DNA of 64,000 nt from Ilex aquifolium (Eukaryota; Streptophyta; Magnoliopsida; Aquifoliales; Aquifoliaceae). The notes beneath the pieces were generated by a model, which saw only the letters and a list, made by a program, of their open reading frames with translations, was not told the origin of the DNA and did not search any database. This document shows, piece by piece, positions 1-11,579 of this stretch. The stretch is taken from NCBI GenBank assembly GCA_951799425.1, contig OX637393.1:25376744-25440743 (forward strand), given 5' to 3'. Position 1 is the stretch's first letter; each line of letters opens with the position of its first letter. A program made the translations under genes and the position numbers.

Positions 1-404
1 AAGGGGGGAAGAATGTAAAACCCGAGAAAATTTAAACCTTTGTGAAAAAGGGGCAAAACGGTAAATTGCCACTACGGTACATGTTGTAAACCTGAATTTT
101 TCTAGAACTCGGATGACGAAACGGACCTCACCGTTGGATTCGTCTCGCGAAATCTAGTTACCACGTCAAATTTCGTTGAATTCCGAGATAGTCGGATTTT
201 TCGCGTTTTACGAGACGAACGGGCCCCGGGTGACCCTGTACACGAATTTTTTATAAAATTTCCAAGTTTGGGGAAATATTAGAGACAAGTTAAAAATAAA
301 AATAATTCGAACTTGAACCGGAGCGAAATTTAGTCGTTTCGGGATTAAAACGGACCCGAAATTAAATAGGACATGTGGCGAATTGTGGGCCAAGTATTCT
401 AAAA

Positions 405-412
405 TATAAATA
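405..412 (+). promoter_or_regulatory. LTR TATA box
   Basis: TATAAATA lies about 390 bp into the LTR, just upstream of a pyrimidine-rich stretch with CTTCTCCTTC. The same box at the matching place occurs on the minus strand in the other LTRs (44675-44682, 46744-46751, 53347-53354, 58208-58215), which supports it as the element promoter. Confidence 0.6.
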
Positions 413-2017
413 GGGGCCTAATGTCTGAAAAATCAGACTTCTCCTTCACCATTTCAGCCGGTTTCATCCGAGAGAAAAGAAGAGAGGGAAAGTGAGAGAA
501 AACTCAACTTCTCTCTACGATCTACTCCATTTTAGAGCTCGAATCCACTTGGGCCAAGAACAAAAATTGTTCTACTCGACGAGGGCTAATCGTGGGTACC
601 AAAAACGACGGCTTTCACCGAACATTGGGAGGCCGAAAATTTGGAAGTGGAGGATTCAAGCTTGCTTTGAGTTCTAGGAGCTTCCCACGGCGATTCTACA
701 CGCTACAAGAGGTAGGGTTTCTTCCTACTAAGGTTTATTCCAAGCCTATAATGCTTTTATGGAATGGGTAGGATGATAGCCTATGTATCTCTTGCCTATT
801 GTCGTGAAATTGGGTGAATTGGGTATTGAAATGGGTAAAGGAAAATCCTAGCTTGGATAGGTATTTAGAAGTTACTAAATGTGATTTCTATGATTGGATA
901 TGTGAAATGAACCCAATGTGAATTCATGTGTTATGTGAAAAGGTGGGCATGTTATGTGTTTATATATGTATATGCCTTGAAATTCTAGTATGTTGATAAC
1001 ATGCTTGAAATTTGTATTATGGGAATTATATGCTAATGATATGATTTCGCCATGAAATATGAGAAGTGTGATGAGAATGTTCATATGTCACTCATACCAT
1101 ATCGAACATTAAATTATTGTTGCAATGGAGCATCACATTGCATATGCACGGGAACATCGCATTTAGTGGGTGAGTGTGCATGATTGTTGTCCTCACCACG
1201 TGTGGTGGATGGCGAGTGGGCTCGGGTAATATGGGTCGGTGACCTAGTCGAGTCGCACGGTTTGCATGGTTAATAGGGTTGGGGTAGCAAGAAGGGCTAG
1301 ACTATCCCTCGGGTGAGAGACCCGGTGATGGGATACGCACTCCCTTGGCTCGGTCCATGAAGTGTGTGGGTGTACGCGGAACCTTCGGTGGAAGTCCGTC
1401 AATTCCGTGTGGGTTGGGTGACCCTTGGTGTGAGTCCATGAACATCCACCCCTACAAAGACCCTAGAATGAAATGTCATTTGATGTGAAACATAAATGAC
1501 GGATTGGTACACATTGGCACTTGCATGTGTAGAGGAGCCGGGAAGGGCTCGGTTGATGTGCATGAGTGAGTCTCACCTCATTTCATAGCATGGCATTACA
1601 TGTTTCAACATGGAATATATTCTTGTTGTGGATTGTTGATTGATAGCATGTGAACATTTCATATGCATTTAGGTTAGGGAGTAGCCTCTTTAGGAGATAC
1701 CCTATTGAGCGTGGCTCACCCTTTATGGGAAAAACATTTCAGGTGTGGGTTTTGCACCGGCGGATGGCTCACTTGGAGAGCATCAAGCATGAAGAGGGCC
1801 GGCTTGTGGCCTTAGTTTGAGTTTTGTAAAACCTTTAACAAAATTCCATTTTGATGTATATATATTATGGAATGAATTGTGATAGAGCTTGTATGAGTTG
1901 TGTATTATATGAAAAATCTCATTAAACATGTGTTGGATGAGTTTGGAGTGTATGGGGTAGCTTTAAGGATGGTTTGGAGGGGAAAGAAATCCATTTTTTT
2001 GCTCACAATCTGAAAAC

Positions 2018-2408
2018 CTACCGGAAGGTGTATGTCGGCCTTCCGGAAGGTTTTGCTAAAAACCCTGGATGCCTTGTTCACAGCTAATACCTTCCGGAAG
2101 GTTTTGCCCACTGGAATGAACCTTCCGGAAGATTTTAGCTACTGGAGTAAAACCTGCCGGAAGGACTTGTCTACTGGAATGGACCTTCCGGAAGGTTTTG
2201 CCTTGGGTTTCTTTTTGACTGCCAAAATCTTCCGGAAGGTTTTGTTTTCTGGAATGAACCTTCCGGAAGGTTTTGGCTACTGGAATGAACCTTCCGGAAG
2301 GTTTTTGCTACTGATGTCGACCTTCCGGAAGTTCTTGCATTTGATTCTTTTCATTTAACTGTTCTTTCAGCGACCTTCCGGTAGGTGTATGTCGACCTTC
2401 CGGAAGGT
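2018..2408 (+). repeat. Minisatellite with palindromic core CCTTCCGGAAGG
   Basis: About a dozen copies of a self-complementary core (CCTTCCGGAAGG and one- or two-base variants) are separated by spacers such as GGTTTTGGCTACTGGAATGA. The array lies about 235-625 bp before the 3' end of the LTR. The related LTRs at 56001-56170 and 62818-63015 carry an array at the matching place but with a different palindrome. Confidence 0.85.
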
Positions 2409-2642
2409 TTTCCAAAAATTTGAAATTTTCAGAATGCTTAGCCATGCTTTTGGGCTTTGTTTTCTTTGGTTCCTATGACATAAATGGACATAAATTGAGG
2501 TATAATTGACCTTGTGGATGGTAAATCTGGTTAAAAACATGTGAATGACGTGGTGTCGGGTTATACGACTATCACGAGTATTTCCGCGGGTTGACGGATG
2601 GTCAACGGTTAATAAAGGACCCCCGGGTTTTGGGGCGTCACA

Positions 2643-3060
2643 ATCATGGGCTTTGGTTTGAATTGAATTAGGATTCTTACATTGTTTTGGTATGATATTG
2701 AATTGGGTTTTCTGAATTGGATTTTTTGAATTGAGTTTGCTTTGGTTTGAATTGAGTTTGCTGGGTTTTCGGAATCTTGAGTTTGCTGTATGATCATTGA
2801 GTTTGGTGGATGGTATTTGCTGGATGATTATTGGGTTTTCTGATTTGGATTTTTTGCTGGATGAAATTTGATATTGAATTGTTCCTTTTGTTCCTTTTGG
2901 TTTGCTGGTATGATTTGTTGTTCTATGATCATTGGTTTGTTGTACTACCAGAAGCTACCACCATATCCTCACATCTCCACTTATTGCTATCAAACTCCAC
3001 TGTCCCAAACATCAAATGCATACTTACTGTAATGCACTTCAAGTGTAATTTTACTCATTA
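2643..3060. other. T-rich non-genic DNA next to the LTR
   Basis: The sequence is low in complexity and rich in TTGAATTG, GAGTTTGCTG and similar loose repeats. I see no credible open frame, RNA gene or element end. Confidence 0.5.
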
Positions 3061-3167
3061 ATTCATTCACTCTCACCCAGCAACAGTGCACCGTAGAACT
3101 CATTAATCAATTCAATCACAGACAACATTTCATAAATTCATTCACTCTCACCCAGCAACAGTGCACC
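3061..3167 (+). repeat. 31-bp direct repeat, two copies 75 bp apart
   Basis: A stretch beginning ATTCATTCACTCTCACCCAG occurs at 3061-3091 and again at 3136-3166 with no difference. It looks like a recent local duplication. Confidence 0.8.
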
Positions 3168-3199
3168 ACAGCAACAATGCAGAGCGGCTTCAACATCCA

Positions 3200-3400
3200 A
3201 CGGTCTCAAATCCGTTGATCAATCCAACGGCTATTAATACTCTTTCATTTTCCCCCCCAAATTCATCTCTTTTTACTGATTATTTTTCAAAATCGGCCAT
3301 CACTTCATCTGTCAGAGATGCAGCCTACCCCTACACCTCTTTTTTATTTTTTTTTCAGACCTCTCTCAAGCCATGCCTCTGCCTCTGCTTCCTCCGTCAA

Positions 3401-3451
<51 letters not shown>

Positions 3452-3578
3452 ACACCTCAGCGACACCACCAGCGACACCACCACCACCAACGTCTCTCTT
3501 CTTCGTCTCTCTATCTATCTCCTCCTTTGCGAGCTCTCTATTCCCTCTCACCCTTCACCGGCCACCAAACCAACCCAG
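3200..3578 (+). other. 5'-UTR-like leader with CT microsatellite and a splice-donor-like end
   Basis: This pyrimidine-rich block with a (CT)n run at 3408-3448 resembles a plant 5' UTR. It ends in ...AACCCAG followed by GTAAGC at 3579, a good donor. Open frames through it are low-complexity Ser/Leu/Pro and unconvincing. It may be a transcript leader or a captured piece of one. A second block of the same character lies at 6060-6290. Confidence 0.35.
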
Positions 3579-5466
3579 GTAAGCTCTTCTCCCTCTCCCT
3601 CTTTCTCCCTCTCTCTCTCTCTCTCCCTCTCTCTCTCACCTCCCTCTCTACGCACGCACACACAGTCACACAGTCGAACAAACACAAACACACCCCCACC
3701 TAGCCAGAGCACGCAATCACAGTCACATACACACACATCATGGCACACCCAATATGTTAATCTAGGGTTTTGAATTGGGTGTTAATTTAGGGTTTTGAAA
3801 TTGGGTGTTAATTCCTCTACAAGCTATTAAGGAGCATTTCGTATAGAAATTGGGTGTTTTGAATTTGTGATTGTAAATTGTGAAGATAGCTTTTTGATCT
3901 ATAACTTTCTATACGACCTTTTCCATATAGAAATAGCTGGTAAGTAGATCATTGAGTGAAGCTCTTTTTTTTTAGTAGCTGAACCTCATGGTTCTGTTTT
4001 TTGGAGTATAGTTGAACATGTTGGTTGTTCACCTTGGTGTCTCTTTTGGTGGATGATGATATTAAACACACGTGATAGTGTTTGTTTTTATTTCTTACTT
4101 TTACCAGTGTTTTATTTCTCTCTTTTAGGGTGTGGTTATGAAACCAAAAAAATTTATATACAGGTTTAAATGTTTATGAGACTGTTATTAGAGGGAATTT
4201 TGCCAAAATTTTTAAATTTTTTTGACTTCATAGCCTTGACGTGGGATGAATGAAGTAAGAGTGACGTAGACAACAAACAAGTTTTATTACAAACTTACAT
4301 AGTTATCCTCATCAATGTTCCAGATTTTCTTTTGCGCCTTTAAGGCCTCTGCCATGGTCTTTGATTTCATTAAATGTAGCATACATACAGAGAAACATAT
4401 TTTAGGGGTAAAAGCATTTGGGTGGCAAGTAGAATTTTTTTGGTACTTCTGTTTGATGATTTATGTCTCTATTTCTTTTTGGGTTTGGATTTTGTTGCAC
4501 CTTAAGCTACTTCAAGGTGGTGGTTATGCTCATTGCCATTAACCTGTTGTTCATTAGGATTTGTTCAATTGTGATAAAAGGTTTGGCTTAAACTTTTTGT
4601 GCTTCTGGACCTTTGAAGGTACTTTTAGCTCTATCTGCTTGTTTTGGGTAATCCCAGATCCTAATGGTTTTTGCTTAGTATGTCTAAACCTGAAACATAA
4701 TTTTACCTCTTTGTTCTGCTACAATGCAATCCTATTTCCTGCTTTCCCTTGGTTTTTTGTTCAATTCTGTAAAGGTACTTTCTTTGACAGTTATTAGAGA
4801 GTTTCACCAACACCTTGCTACATTATGTAAGCCTGGACAGATCTACTCATTCTTGAGTGGCTTGTGTGAAGATAATGCCTTTTTTCACGGTCTACTGTTA
4901 GCTATTTTCTCTATAACTTCAAGATTTGGTACCTTGCCTGTTAGAAATTGTTTGGGAGAAATAAGTCTGGGGGTGAAATATTAATATTTAGTTAAGAGAC
5001 ATTATCTCCCTGTTTGTCGGTTTATAGTACACTGGATTCAAATATATTTTTACTCTCATATTGTCTTTTATTTTTTGAATATAATTTCATTTTACCAACC
5101 ATCTACTTGGAGTTGCCTACTTAAGTCCAACCCCCTAGCCACCCACCAAATAACATCCCAATTCCAAATTAATTTTTTTTCTCTCGGTTCATGGGCTCAA
5201 ACACCGAATCTAAACTCCTAATTGATAATTATATTCTTTAATCTTTGTTTTTTGTTTTGGGCTTAAAGAATATTCTTTATTCTTTGTTTTTAGTCCGAAT
5301 CTAAAGTCTTTCTCTTTCTCTTCCTCTTTTTTTTTTTTTTTTTCCAGCTCTCTGATGTTGAATATTGATTTTTTTTTTTTTTTTTTGGTTTGGCTTAAAT
5401 GTGTTTTCAAGTGATAATCTTTTTTGTTTTGGTCTTACCTATAATTTTCATCATTGTGTTTTCCAG
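3579..5466. other. AT-rich, intron-like DNA
   Basis: T-rich sequence with poly-T runs near 5325-5345 and 5371-5387, and a CT-rich start (3590-3650). I see no reliable coding frame. It could be an intron between the leader ending at 3578 and the exon-like piece at 5467. Confidence 0.4.
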
Positions 5467-5553
5467 TTCACTAGGTACCCATGTTGCTTGATGGAGTCAA
5501 GTTTACTTCAACGAGGAACAGAGATAAACCTTGCACTTTCAAGCTTTGCCATG
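5467..5553 (+). pseudogene. FKBP-type peptidyl-prolyl isomerase exon fragment
   Basis: After a TTCCAG acceptor (to 5466) one frame reads LLDGVKFTSTRNRDKPCTFK, ending at a GT donor at 5554. This resembles the core of plant FKBP domains, which have LLDG-x-KFDSSRDR...F-F-LGQG. FKBPs isomerise X-Pro peptide bonds. The start of the exon does not keep the family's VHYTGT-LLDG frame (an in-frame stop and a slip occur there), and the conserved GQG becomes CHG. I see no neighbouring FKBP exon, so this is a decayed or captured exon, not a working gene. The call rests on one motif. Confidence 0.45.
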
Positions 5554-5881
5554 GTCAGTGAATTCTTGAACTCTGAGCAAATTTTTTGCTTATAAAATTG
5601 TGTAAATACCCACTTTTGTTACTTGACAATTTATGGTGTTGTGGTCATTCATTCATTGTTTGTGCAATTTGGAATGGTGTTTTCTAGCATGGAATGCTAC
5701 ATCTTTGGTTATGCACATGGTTAGTTTGATGAAATTTCTCATGGAAACATGGTTATTTGGATTGAATGAACAATAGGCACACTTTTGATTCTTGATTTTC
5801 ATAGTTTAATTTCTTTGGTGTTAAGCTTTAAGGGTTTACAATACTACTTGATTAAGAGGAGGATATGTGTGTGTTTTGAAG

Positions 5882-5936
5882 GTTGAGAAGCGCTTTGGTA
5901 ATGCTTCACTCATGGAATCAGTGATGAAGCGCTCTG
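5882..5936 (+). pseudogene. Exon-like segment, unidentified (phase-matched to 7130)
   Basis: Flanked by AG (to 5881) and GTAAG (from 5937), the frame reads VEKRFGNASLMESVMKRSG and ends in phase 1. Joining it to the segment at 7130-7215 keeps the frame open to a stop. I do not recognise the protein. It could be the last part of a small gene or a piece captured by the Helitron whose 3' end lies at 10131. Confidence 0.35.
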
Positions 5937-7129
5937 GTAAGAATTCTTCCTATTACACATTTCCATTTTTTGAATTGAAATTTGGTATTTGTTTGTTACA
6001 AATGAGATACAAAATTTTCTGAACTGGAATCTTATAGGATTGATAGTTCTTTTTGCCAATCCTCCCTCTCTATCCCTAGCCACCATCACCGCCTCACCTA
6101 TCTCTCTTACCCTCTGTCCTAACCCCTGCAACTGTTCACACACACACACAAAAATTTACACACGCTGCTTCACACACACGCAGACAGAATCAACACAAAA
6201 CTCTGCTTCCTCTCTCTATCTCTCATCTCTCCAAACATTTCCAGCCCTTGCACCTCCACCTCCAGCCACCACCACCACCCTGATTATTGAATTAAAATTA
6301 TTGTTAGTTTAATAAAGTGTATATAATGCATTTGAAAAAAGGATTATATGGTACTTGAACCACCCACTGTTAATTTGATAAAATAAATATAATGTGTATT
6401 TGTAAGTAATTATGTTTTCCCTACTCTATGGGTATTTGTAATTGGTATGTTGGATTTTTGTGATAGATAGAACATGTAAATTGAATATCAAGCATACCTT
6501 TTTTTTATAATTAATTTTTGTTGGGTCTGTGATGGGTTAATAAGTAGTTGTTTCAGTTATTAAGCATACTTATTTTTTTTTTAAAGAAAAGTTAGAGTGA
6601 GCATGCCGGAGAGAGTCTCCACCTTTTATGATTACCTCTTTAATTATTGACACTTATTGGTTGTGGTATGACTTTTCTAGATTTTCTTTTTAACCTTCCA
6701 TGTCTTTTTTTATACTGAATGGGAAACTTAATTTGATCGATAGTTTTTATGGCTTTCAATGCTATGGACTTCTTAGGGTGTGTTTTTTGCTTCAATTTGC
6801 TATGGGTGGTTTTATCGTTGTGTTGCAAATTCCCTAAGCTTTTCTTCTTTTCCTTCGTTTTGCCAGCTGAAAATTTGTTTAGGCTTTACTTAAACGGAAT
6901 TTAGTAAACACAAGATGTTGAAGATGATACGTTGTCGTATGTTCAATATGCTGCATTGTTGTGCCTGATATGAAATTTGTGTGTCGGGGTTCAGAAGATT
7001 CACGATATAAGGTCACATATAGAAAATATGCTACATTGAGATTCACGATTCAGATGTTACTTTCCAAAAAAAAAGAATAGTAAGATGTTACCTGCTATGG
7101 ATGGTGACCTTGATCTGTTATGTGAGCAG
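5937..7129. other. Intron-like DNA with a CA-rich leader-like block and first copy of a direct repeat
   Basis: It includes a pyrimidine/CA-rich block (about 6060-6290) and a direct-repeat copy at 6501-6597. No supported coding sequence. Confidence 0.4.
6501..6597 (+). repeat. Direct repeat, copy 1
   Basis: About 97 bp starting TTTTTTATAATTAATTTTTG recur at 8057-8195. The second copy holds about 43 extra bases in the middle; outside these the two are nearly identical. Confidence 0.75.
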
Positions 7130-7215
7130 TAGCAGTACAAGTAATCCAAATGAGGGATGATTTCGTCAGTGATCCAACCATGCTCCAGTATAGGTGGAAT
7201 CAGCCAGCCCAATGA
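7130..7215 (+). pseudogene. Exon-like segment ending in a stop, unidentified
   Basis: After GAGCAG (acceptor, to 7129) the frame, completed by the phase-1 base of the exon ending at 5936, reads VAVQVIQMRDDFVSDPTMLQ and then YRWNQPAQ and a TGA at 7213-7215. Acidic and hydrophobic spacing looks protein-like. I do not recognise the family. Together the two segments give a 46-residue C-terminus. Confidence 0.35.
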
Positions 7216-10104
7216 TTTATGTAATGTATTTTTACCATGTTTTTGCTTCAGAGGAAGTCAGTAGGAATGTCAAAAGATCTTTTCTTTCGGTGTGTCACAT
7301 TGTGATCATAATTTTCCTTTTCCATGCTGGGATGAGATTGTGTATTATATCTTTGTACAGATTCTTTTTCATGACATCGGTGTCTTATTCCTGCATGTTG
7401 TTTGTCGTTGAAATAAATAATTCTATTCAACTTGGTTGTTACAAACCGCAGACTGGTAAAAGTAATGATGCTTTTGGTGGCAGAGCAAGGAGTGCTTGGA
7501 CAAAGTTGCTCAAACAATTTCTTTTCTTGGGCTGCCAGGAGAATTATACTTGCTTCTACTCACAGGTATGTGTTTTACCACTTACCAAATCATAATAGCC
7601 TATGCTATGGTAACATATTGATACTTTGGTAAGTAGCACAGAAATAAGGAAGAATATTTAGTGGTCTCAACAATGATCTGGTGTGCTGATTACATACTTA
7701 CCCCCTTTTTCCCCAAATGATGGGGCTAAGAGTTTATACTATGATTATGCACAGGGGAGGTACAAAAGGGCAGGGCTGCAGAGCTCCTGTAAAATATTTT
7801 TGTTACACCTAGAAAAATGGATTCTAAGTTTCTAACTTTTCATGGAGTATGCACTCCTCAATATTGAAATAGCATTTGGGATTGTGCAATTCTGGCACGC
7901 ACTAGGAACAACTTATGAGGTTCTCAACTTGTACTCAAAGGCGGAGCTACTTGAGGACCAGGGGGGCCACATGCCCACCCCCATTTTTTTTTTTTAAATA
8001 TTACTTATGTATATTTCAAATAATTTGAAGTATATTTAAGTGTGCCCACTCTATCATTTTTTATAATTAATTTTTGTTGAGTCTGTGATGGGTTAATAAG
8101 TAGTTGGGATATGCCAAGACATTGACATAAAGATTTTGATAATCATCTTTTCAGTTATTAAGCATACTTATTTTTTTGTTTAAAGAAAAGTTAAGAGTAA
8201 ACCTTTGTTTATATGGAATATACAACAAAGGATCTTTGCATGGTAAATACAGCTGCCCCAAGCTTTCTATATTAAACTTACTTATTACTTTTGTATGAGG
8301 CAAAGTTATATATCAAGCTCACAATTCTTTTGCAACAAAAGAAAACTATTTTTCTTATTTTACTGTACATATATGTTGACACGTTGGATAGCTGAAAAAC
8401 CCTTATTCCCTCCTAATGCATAGTCCTAATGCATTGACAACATATGTATGTAGTTGTTTAGCATGAATGAGTTTCATTTTTTATTTACCTATTTTTTTTT
8501 TTTTGGAAATTTTTGCGTACAATGTATCAATTAGGTTGATTTTTTTTTGCATAAATTAAATGTTAATGACGTTCGGCAATTGTGATTGATCCATGCTAAA
8601 CATTGCAATGATCAAATTAGTTTGCATTTCATATATCGGTAATATGAATTGTTTGGGTTTAAATTCAACTATTGATTGTTTTGGTTATTTGATTCAAAAA
8701 TAGTGCATATAGGCAATTAATATTCAGCTGGGACAAAGTGAATTGGCTTGCTTTGGAGTCATGAAATTTGATTAGTTTTTATATGGTTTAGATTATGTTC
8801 TATGCATTGAATGGGCATATAATTTATATTGCAATCGTTTCTAGCTAGCCTTCTTTATGGATTGAATTCATTGTGCTACCACTTTTAGGAATTGCAACTT
8901 TGCTTACACTATTGTGGGTTTCTCCTTATATCCCTCTAGATATATATGTGGATGATGAATGAATGTGTTTATTTTTGTGGATTTTAATAACAAGTAGTTT
9001 ACTATTTCTCAATAGGAAAAAAATGAGGTAAGAGTTGTTGGATATTACTGATCAATGGAAATTTATGATGTGTTGATATGTTGGTCAATTTTTAGAAGGT
9101 TGTTGAATGTGAGGGGAGACAAGAGTTGGATGAAACAACCGAGGCAGCAAAGAGGATAGCCATAGAGGGCAGTCCATGGTTGCAATGCTTGAGTAGTACG
9201 TTAGGTGCATGAATCCACTTCTAAGTTCTACAGGAAGAATGAGAGGGTGGTAGTATAGTTTGATTACTTTCTTTTGATGCTCTGTTGTGGTAAACAATTA
9301 TGATCGTGTCTTTTTTCTTTATTTCCCAGTTTTAAGTACATAAATCTTGCATGGATTCAGCTATACTTTTTGGATAATGAATTGTTGTTATAGTGATATA
9401 TTGCTTCACTTTTGAGTGTGATATGAAGTTGTATTTTTTTAAACATTGGAATATATTATGAATCGGTGGTGACATTGGGGTTTTATGTGTTCATAGTTTG
9501 GAATTATTTTGTTATTGTAGAGTTGTTACTTCCATTCGATGAGGTTTTCTACAGAAGTTGTACCGAAATGTATTACTTCAGTCTGTCATGGTATAATGCT
9601 AGAACTAATAGGGATGATCTTTGTGTTAAAAGATACTAAGAATGATTTTTACATCTATGTGATATTATAGTTTTGATTTCTTCATTGTAGTTTTGGCGGC
9701 AAAGACTGCGTTGATTGGATCTATACAAACGTGGGCTTGATTTTCTCTTCAAAGCCAATGGAAGCACATTTCGTGAAAGAGAGACTACAATCCAGTAGTT
9801 TTTATTGGATTCAAATTATGTAAAATTGTTATTTATTTTTATTCTAATTTCATGTGGTGCTTTTCCATTAGTTAAATATCATAATTGGGAATGTATGATG
9901 GTGAATTTTGTGGCTTTAAAAAGTTTATGATTATTGCGGTTGGTTTATTATATGTTTTTTGATTTAATTATGCACTAAGTAAGAAAATTCGGTGTCATTG
10001 CTTTGAGGAATAGTTAACGACTGGGTCATCTAAAATTTAAGGAAGCAACAAATATTAGGTTGGCAAGGATGGACATTTATTTGCGGTTTCTTATTTGTTA
10101 CATA
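7216..10104. other. Non-genic DNA up to the Helitron terminus
   Basis: It holds direct-repeat copy 2 (8057-8195) and a phrase near 7938-7985 (GGCGGAGCTA...GGGGGGCC) that resembles element termini common in plant genomes, whose partner I could not find. A short exon-like stretch ends at a donor near 7566. The remainder is AT-rich with no credible frame. Confidence 0.4.
8057..8195 (+). repeat. Direct repeat, copy 2
   Basis: Second copy of the segment at 6501-6597, with an internal stretch (GGATATGCCAAGACATTG...) that copy 1 lacks. Confidence 0.75.
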
Positions 10105-10131
10105 GTGCCTTTAGGCACGGGCAATTACTAG
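10105..10131 (+). mobile_element. Helitron-type 3' terminus
   Basis: A perfect hairpin, GTGCC (10105-10109), loop TTTA, GGCAC (10114-10118), is followed after 9 bases by CTAG (10128-10131) and then T. Hairpin + CTRR + T is the standard 3' end of rolling-circle Helitrons, which often carry captured exons. The exon-like pieces between 3.2 and 7.6 kb fit that. I could not find the matching 5' TC end, so the element length is open. Confidence 0.6.
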
Positions 10132-11358
10132 TATATAAAATTTGATAACAATAAGTATAAAAGGAGATGTCCTAGATAATATGCCCTTCGACCTTATGTT
10201 ACTCGGTTATGAACTACTCGCTTCCCCAGCAATGCTCCATACGATCAAATAATACACGGTAATAGGTAACTTGTCAAATTATCAAACATTAAGTCATCAC
10301 TTTGTAACAGCCAAAAGTCACAACTCACAAGGGCACAACTATTGATAACACATAATGACCTCCAAGATTTCACACTGTACGAAAGTAAGGATCGTTCACT
10401 CACCTCCATGATTAGTCGCTAAGTACATTAAGCATGAAATACAAGCAACGGTGGAATTCTATCTCTTCTTGTTATAATAATATGAATCCAAATCTAGTTG
10501 CTACAAAAGTGTCTTACCCATGTCCTTTATTAGTTCACTATTTCAAGCGCCTAATTAAGGTTTTACATATGTAAACAAGCACGATTGATAGTAGGTAGAC
10601 GCATCATCGGTCTTCGATTGTGAGTCACTATCCTGGCTCCAACCAAGTCGGCTTAGACGTACATATTTTGTGCCGATGTTATAGCCTTATTGTCTGAAAA
10701 ACGAATGAAAAGAAAAAGGATTTAAGTAAGTGTAAGTTTAAAAAAAACTATCATGGATTAGCATCTTTTTTAGTAACAAACTCATTCTATTCCTTGAAAA
10801 GTAAAGATTGTGCCTCGTGTATTGTATTGGTGAAGGACCCCATCAAACGGATACAATCAGCCTCACTTAATTCATAGAAGGTGATCTAGAGTTGAGTGAA
10901 TTGAAGAAGTCTAATATTCAAGAGCATCTGCATCTAATCTAATTAATGATAAAATCACCTTTAGGCTATTTTTCAAAGAACCCCAAATTGGGTAAAGCCA
11001 AATAAAAATCCCTGGAAAAAGGGTGGCTTTCCAGCGGTGTGGGATTACCATTGGAAAGAAGAGAGTCAAAGACAGTTTGGATGCCCATATTCATTGACCA
11101 GGACAAGCTTATTAGAGAGAGAGAGAGAGAGAGAGAAGTGTCCAAAATGGAAAATATCTTAGAGCCTCTCAAAGGTTAAGAGAGAGAAAGAGAGTTTCAA
11201 AATGGTCGCAGGTTGGTTTTGTGACAAAATATTGCAGAGGAAGAGAGAAAAAGAGTAGAGAGAAGGGAAGGGGTAAACCAGGGACCTCCTCGAGGCCCCA
11301 AAGCCTTGAGAAAGCAGGGGGAGGGCTCAACTGTAATTCTCATAAGAGTTTGTTGAAT
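10132..11358. other. Upstream region of the kinase gene
   Basis: AT-rich DNA with no recognised gene. A (GA)n run lies at 11114-11136, a usual feature of plant 5' UTRs and promoters, and the sequence becomes purine-rich up to the start codon. I could not fix a TATA box or transcription start. The frame is open upstream to an ATG at 11221, but the segment 11221-11358 is low-complexity and unlike family N-termini. Confidence 0.45.
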
Positions 11359-11533
11359 ATGAATAACCAGAGAATGAATGGAGAGAGAAGGGAAGATATG
11401 GTAACAGTGGCAATAGACAAGGACAAAGGGAGCCAGTATGCTTTGAAATGGGCTGTTGATCATCTTCTTGGCAAGGGCAAAAGCGTCACCCTACTCCATG
11501 TCAAACAAAGACCTTCTTCCATTCCCACATCAA
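11359..11533 (+). CDS. Kinase gene exon 1
   Basis: It encodes the start of the USP-like domain, with VAIDKDKGSQYALKWAVDHL and a second strand VTLLHVKQRPSSIPTS. It ends in phase 1 before GTAGTT at 11534. The frame stays open into a CT/CA microsatellite, but the downstream sequence is low-complexity and exon 2 continues the family sequence. Confidence 0.8.
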
Positions 11534-11540
11534 GTAGTTC

Positions 11541-11579
<39 letters not shown>

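Larger units (their letters stand above)
1..2642 (+). mobile_element. 3' end of a Tekay-like Ty3/gypsy element: polypurine tract and 3' LTR
   Basis: A polypurine tract (1-13, AAGGGGGGAAGAA) is followed by an LTR from 14 (TGTAAAACCC) to 2642 (GGGGCGTCACA), 2,629 bp with TG...CA ends. The LTR matches, in opposite orientation, the LTRs at 55714-58610 and from 62531, so this is a related chromovirus in plus orientation. No primer-binding site follows 2642, so this is the 3' LTR and the element body lies left of the window. A TATAAATA promoter box lies at 405-412. If the site was duplicated, the TSD would be ATCAT (2643-2647), with its partner off-window. Family is from LTR similarity; the insertion edge is sharp. 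Confidence 0.85.

Noticed and set aside
2018-2408. CRISPR-like array (regular repeats with spacers)
   Set aside because: Cores are short palindromes, the spacers are related to one another, the host is a plant nuclear genome and there are no cas genes.
3161-3773. Long overlapping open frames rich in Ser/Leu/Pro
   Set aside because: They come from the CT-rich microsatellite leader; residues are monotone and no protein family is visible.
7938-8040. GGCGGAGCTA...GGGGGGCC phrase as a transposon end
   Set aside because: It is familiar-looking, but no inverted partner or TSD was found.
11221-11358. Upstream ATG extending the kinase N-terminus by 46 residues
   Set aside because: The extension is low-complexity and basic, unlike family N-termini; an ATG at 11359 or 11374 fits better.
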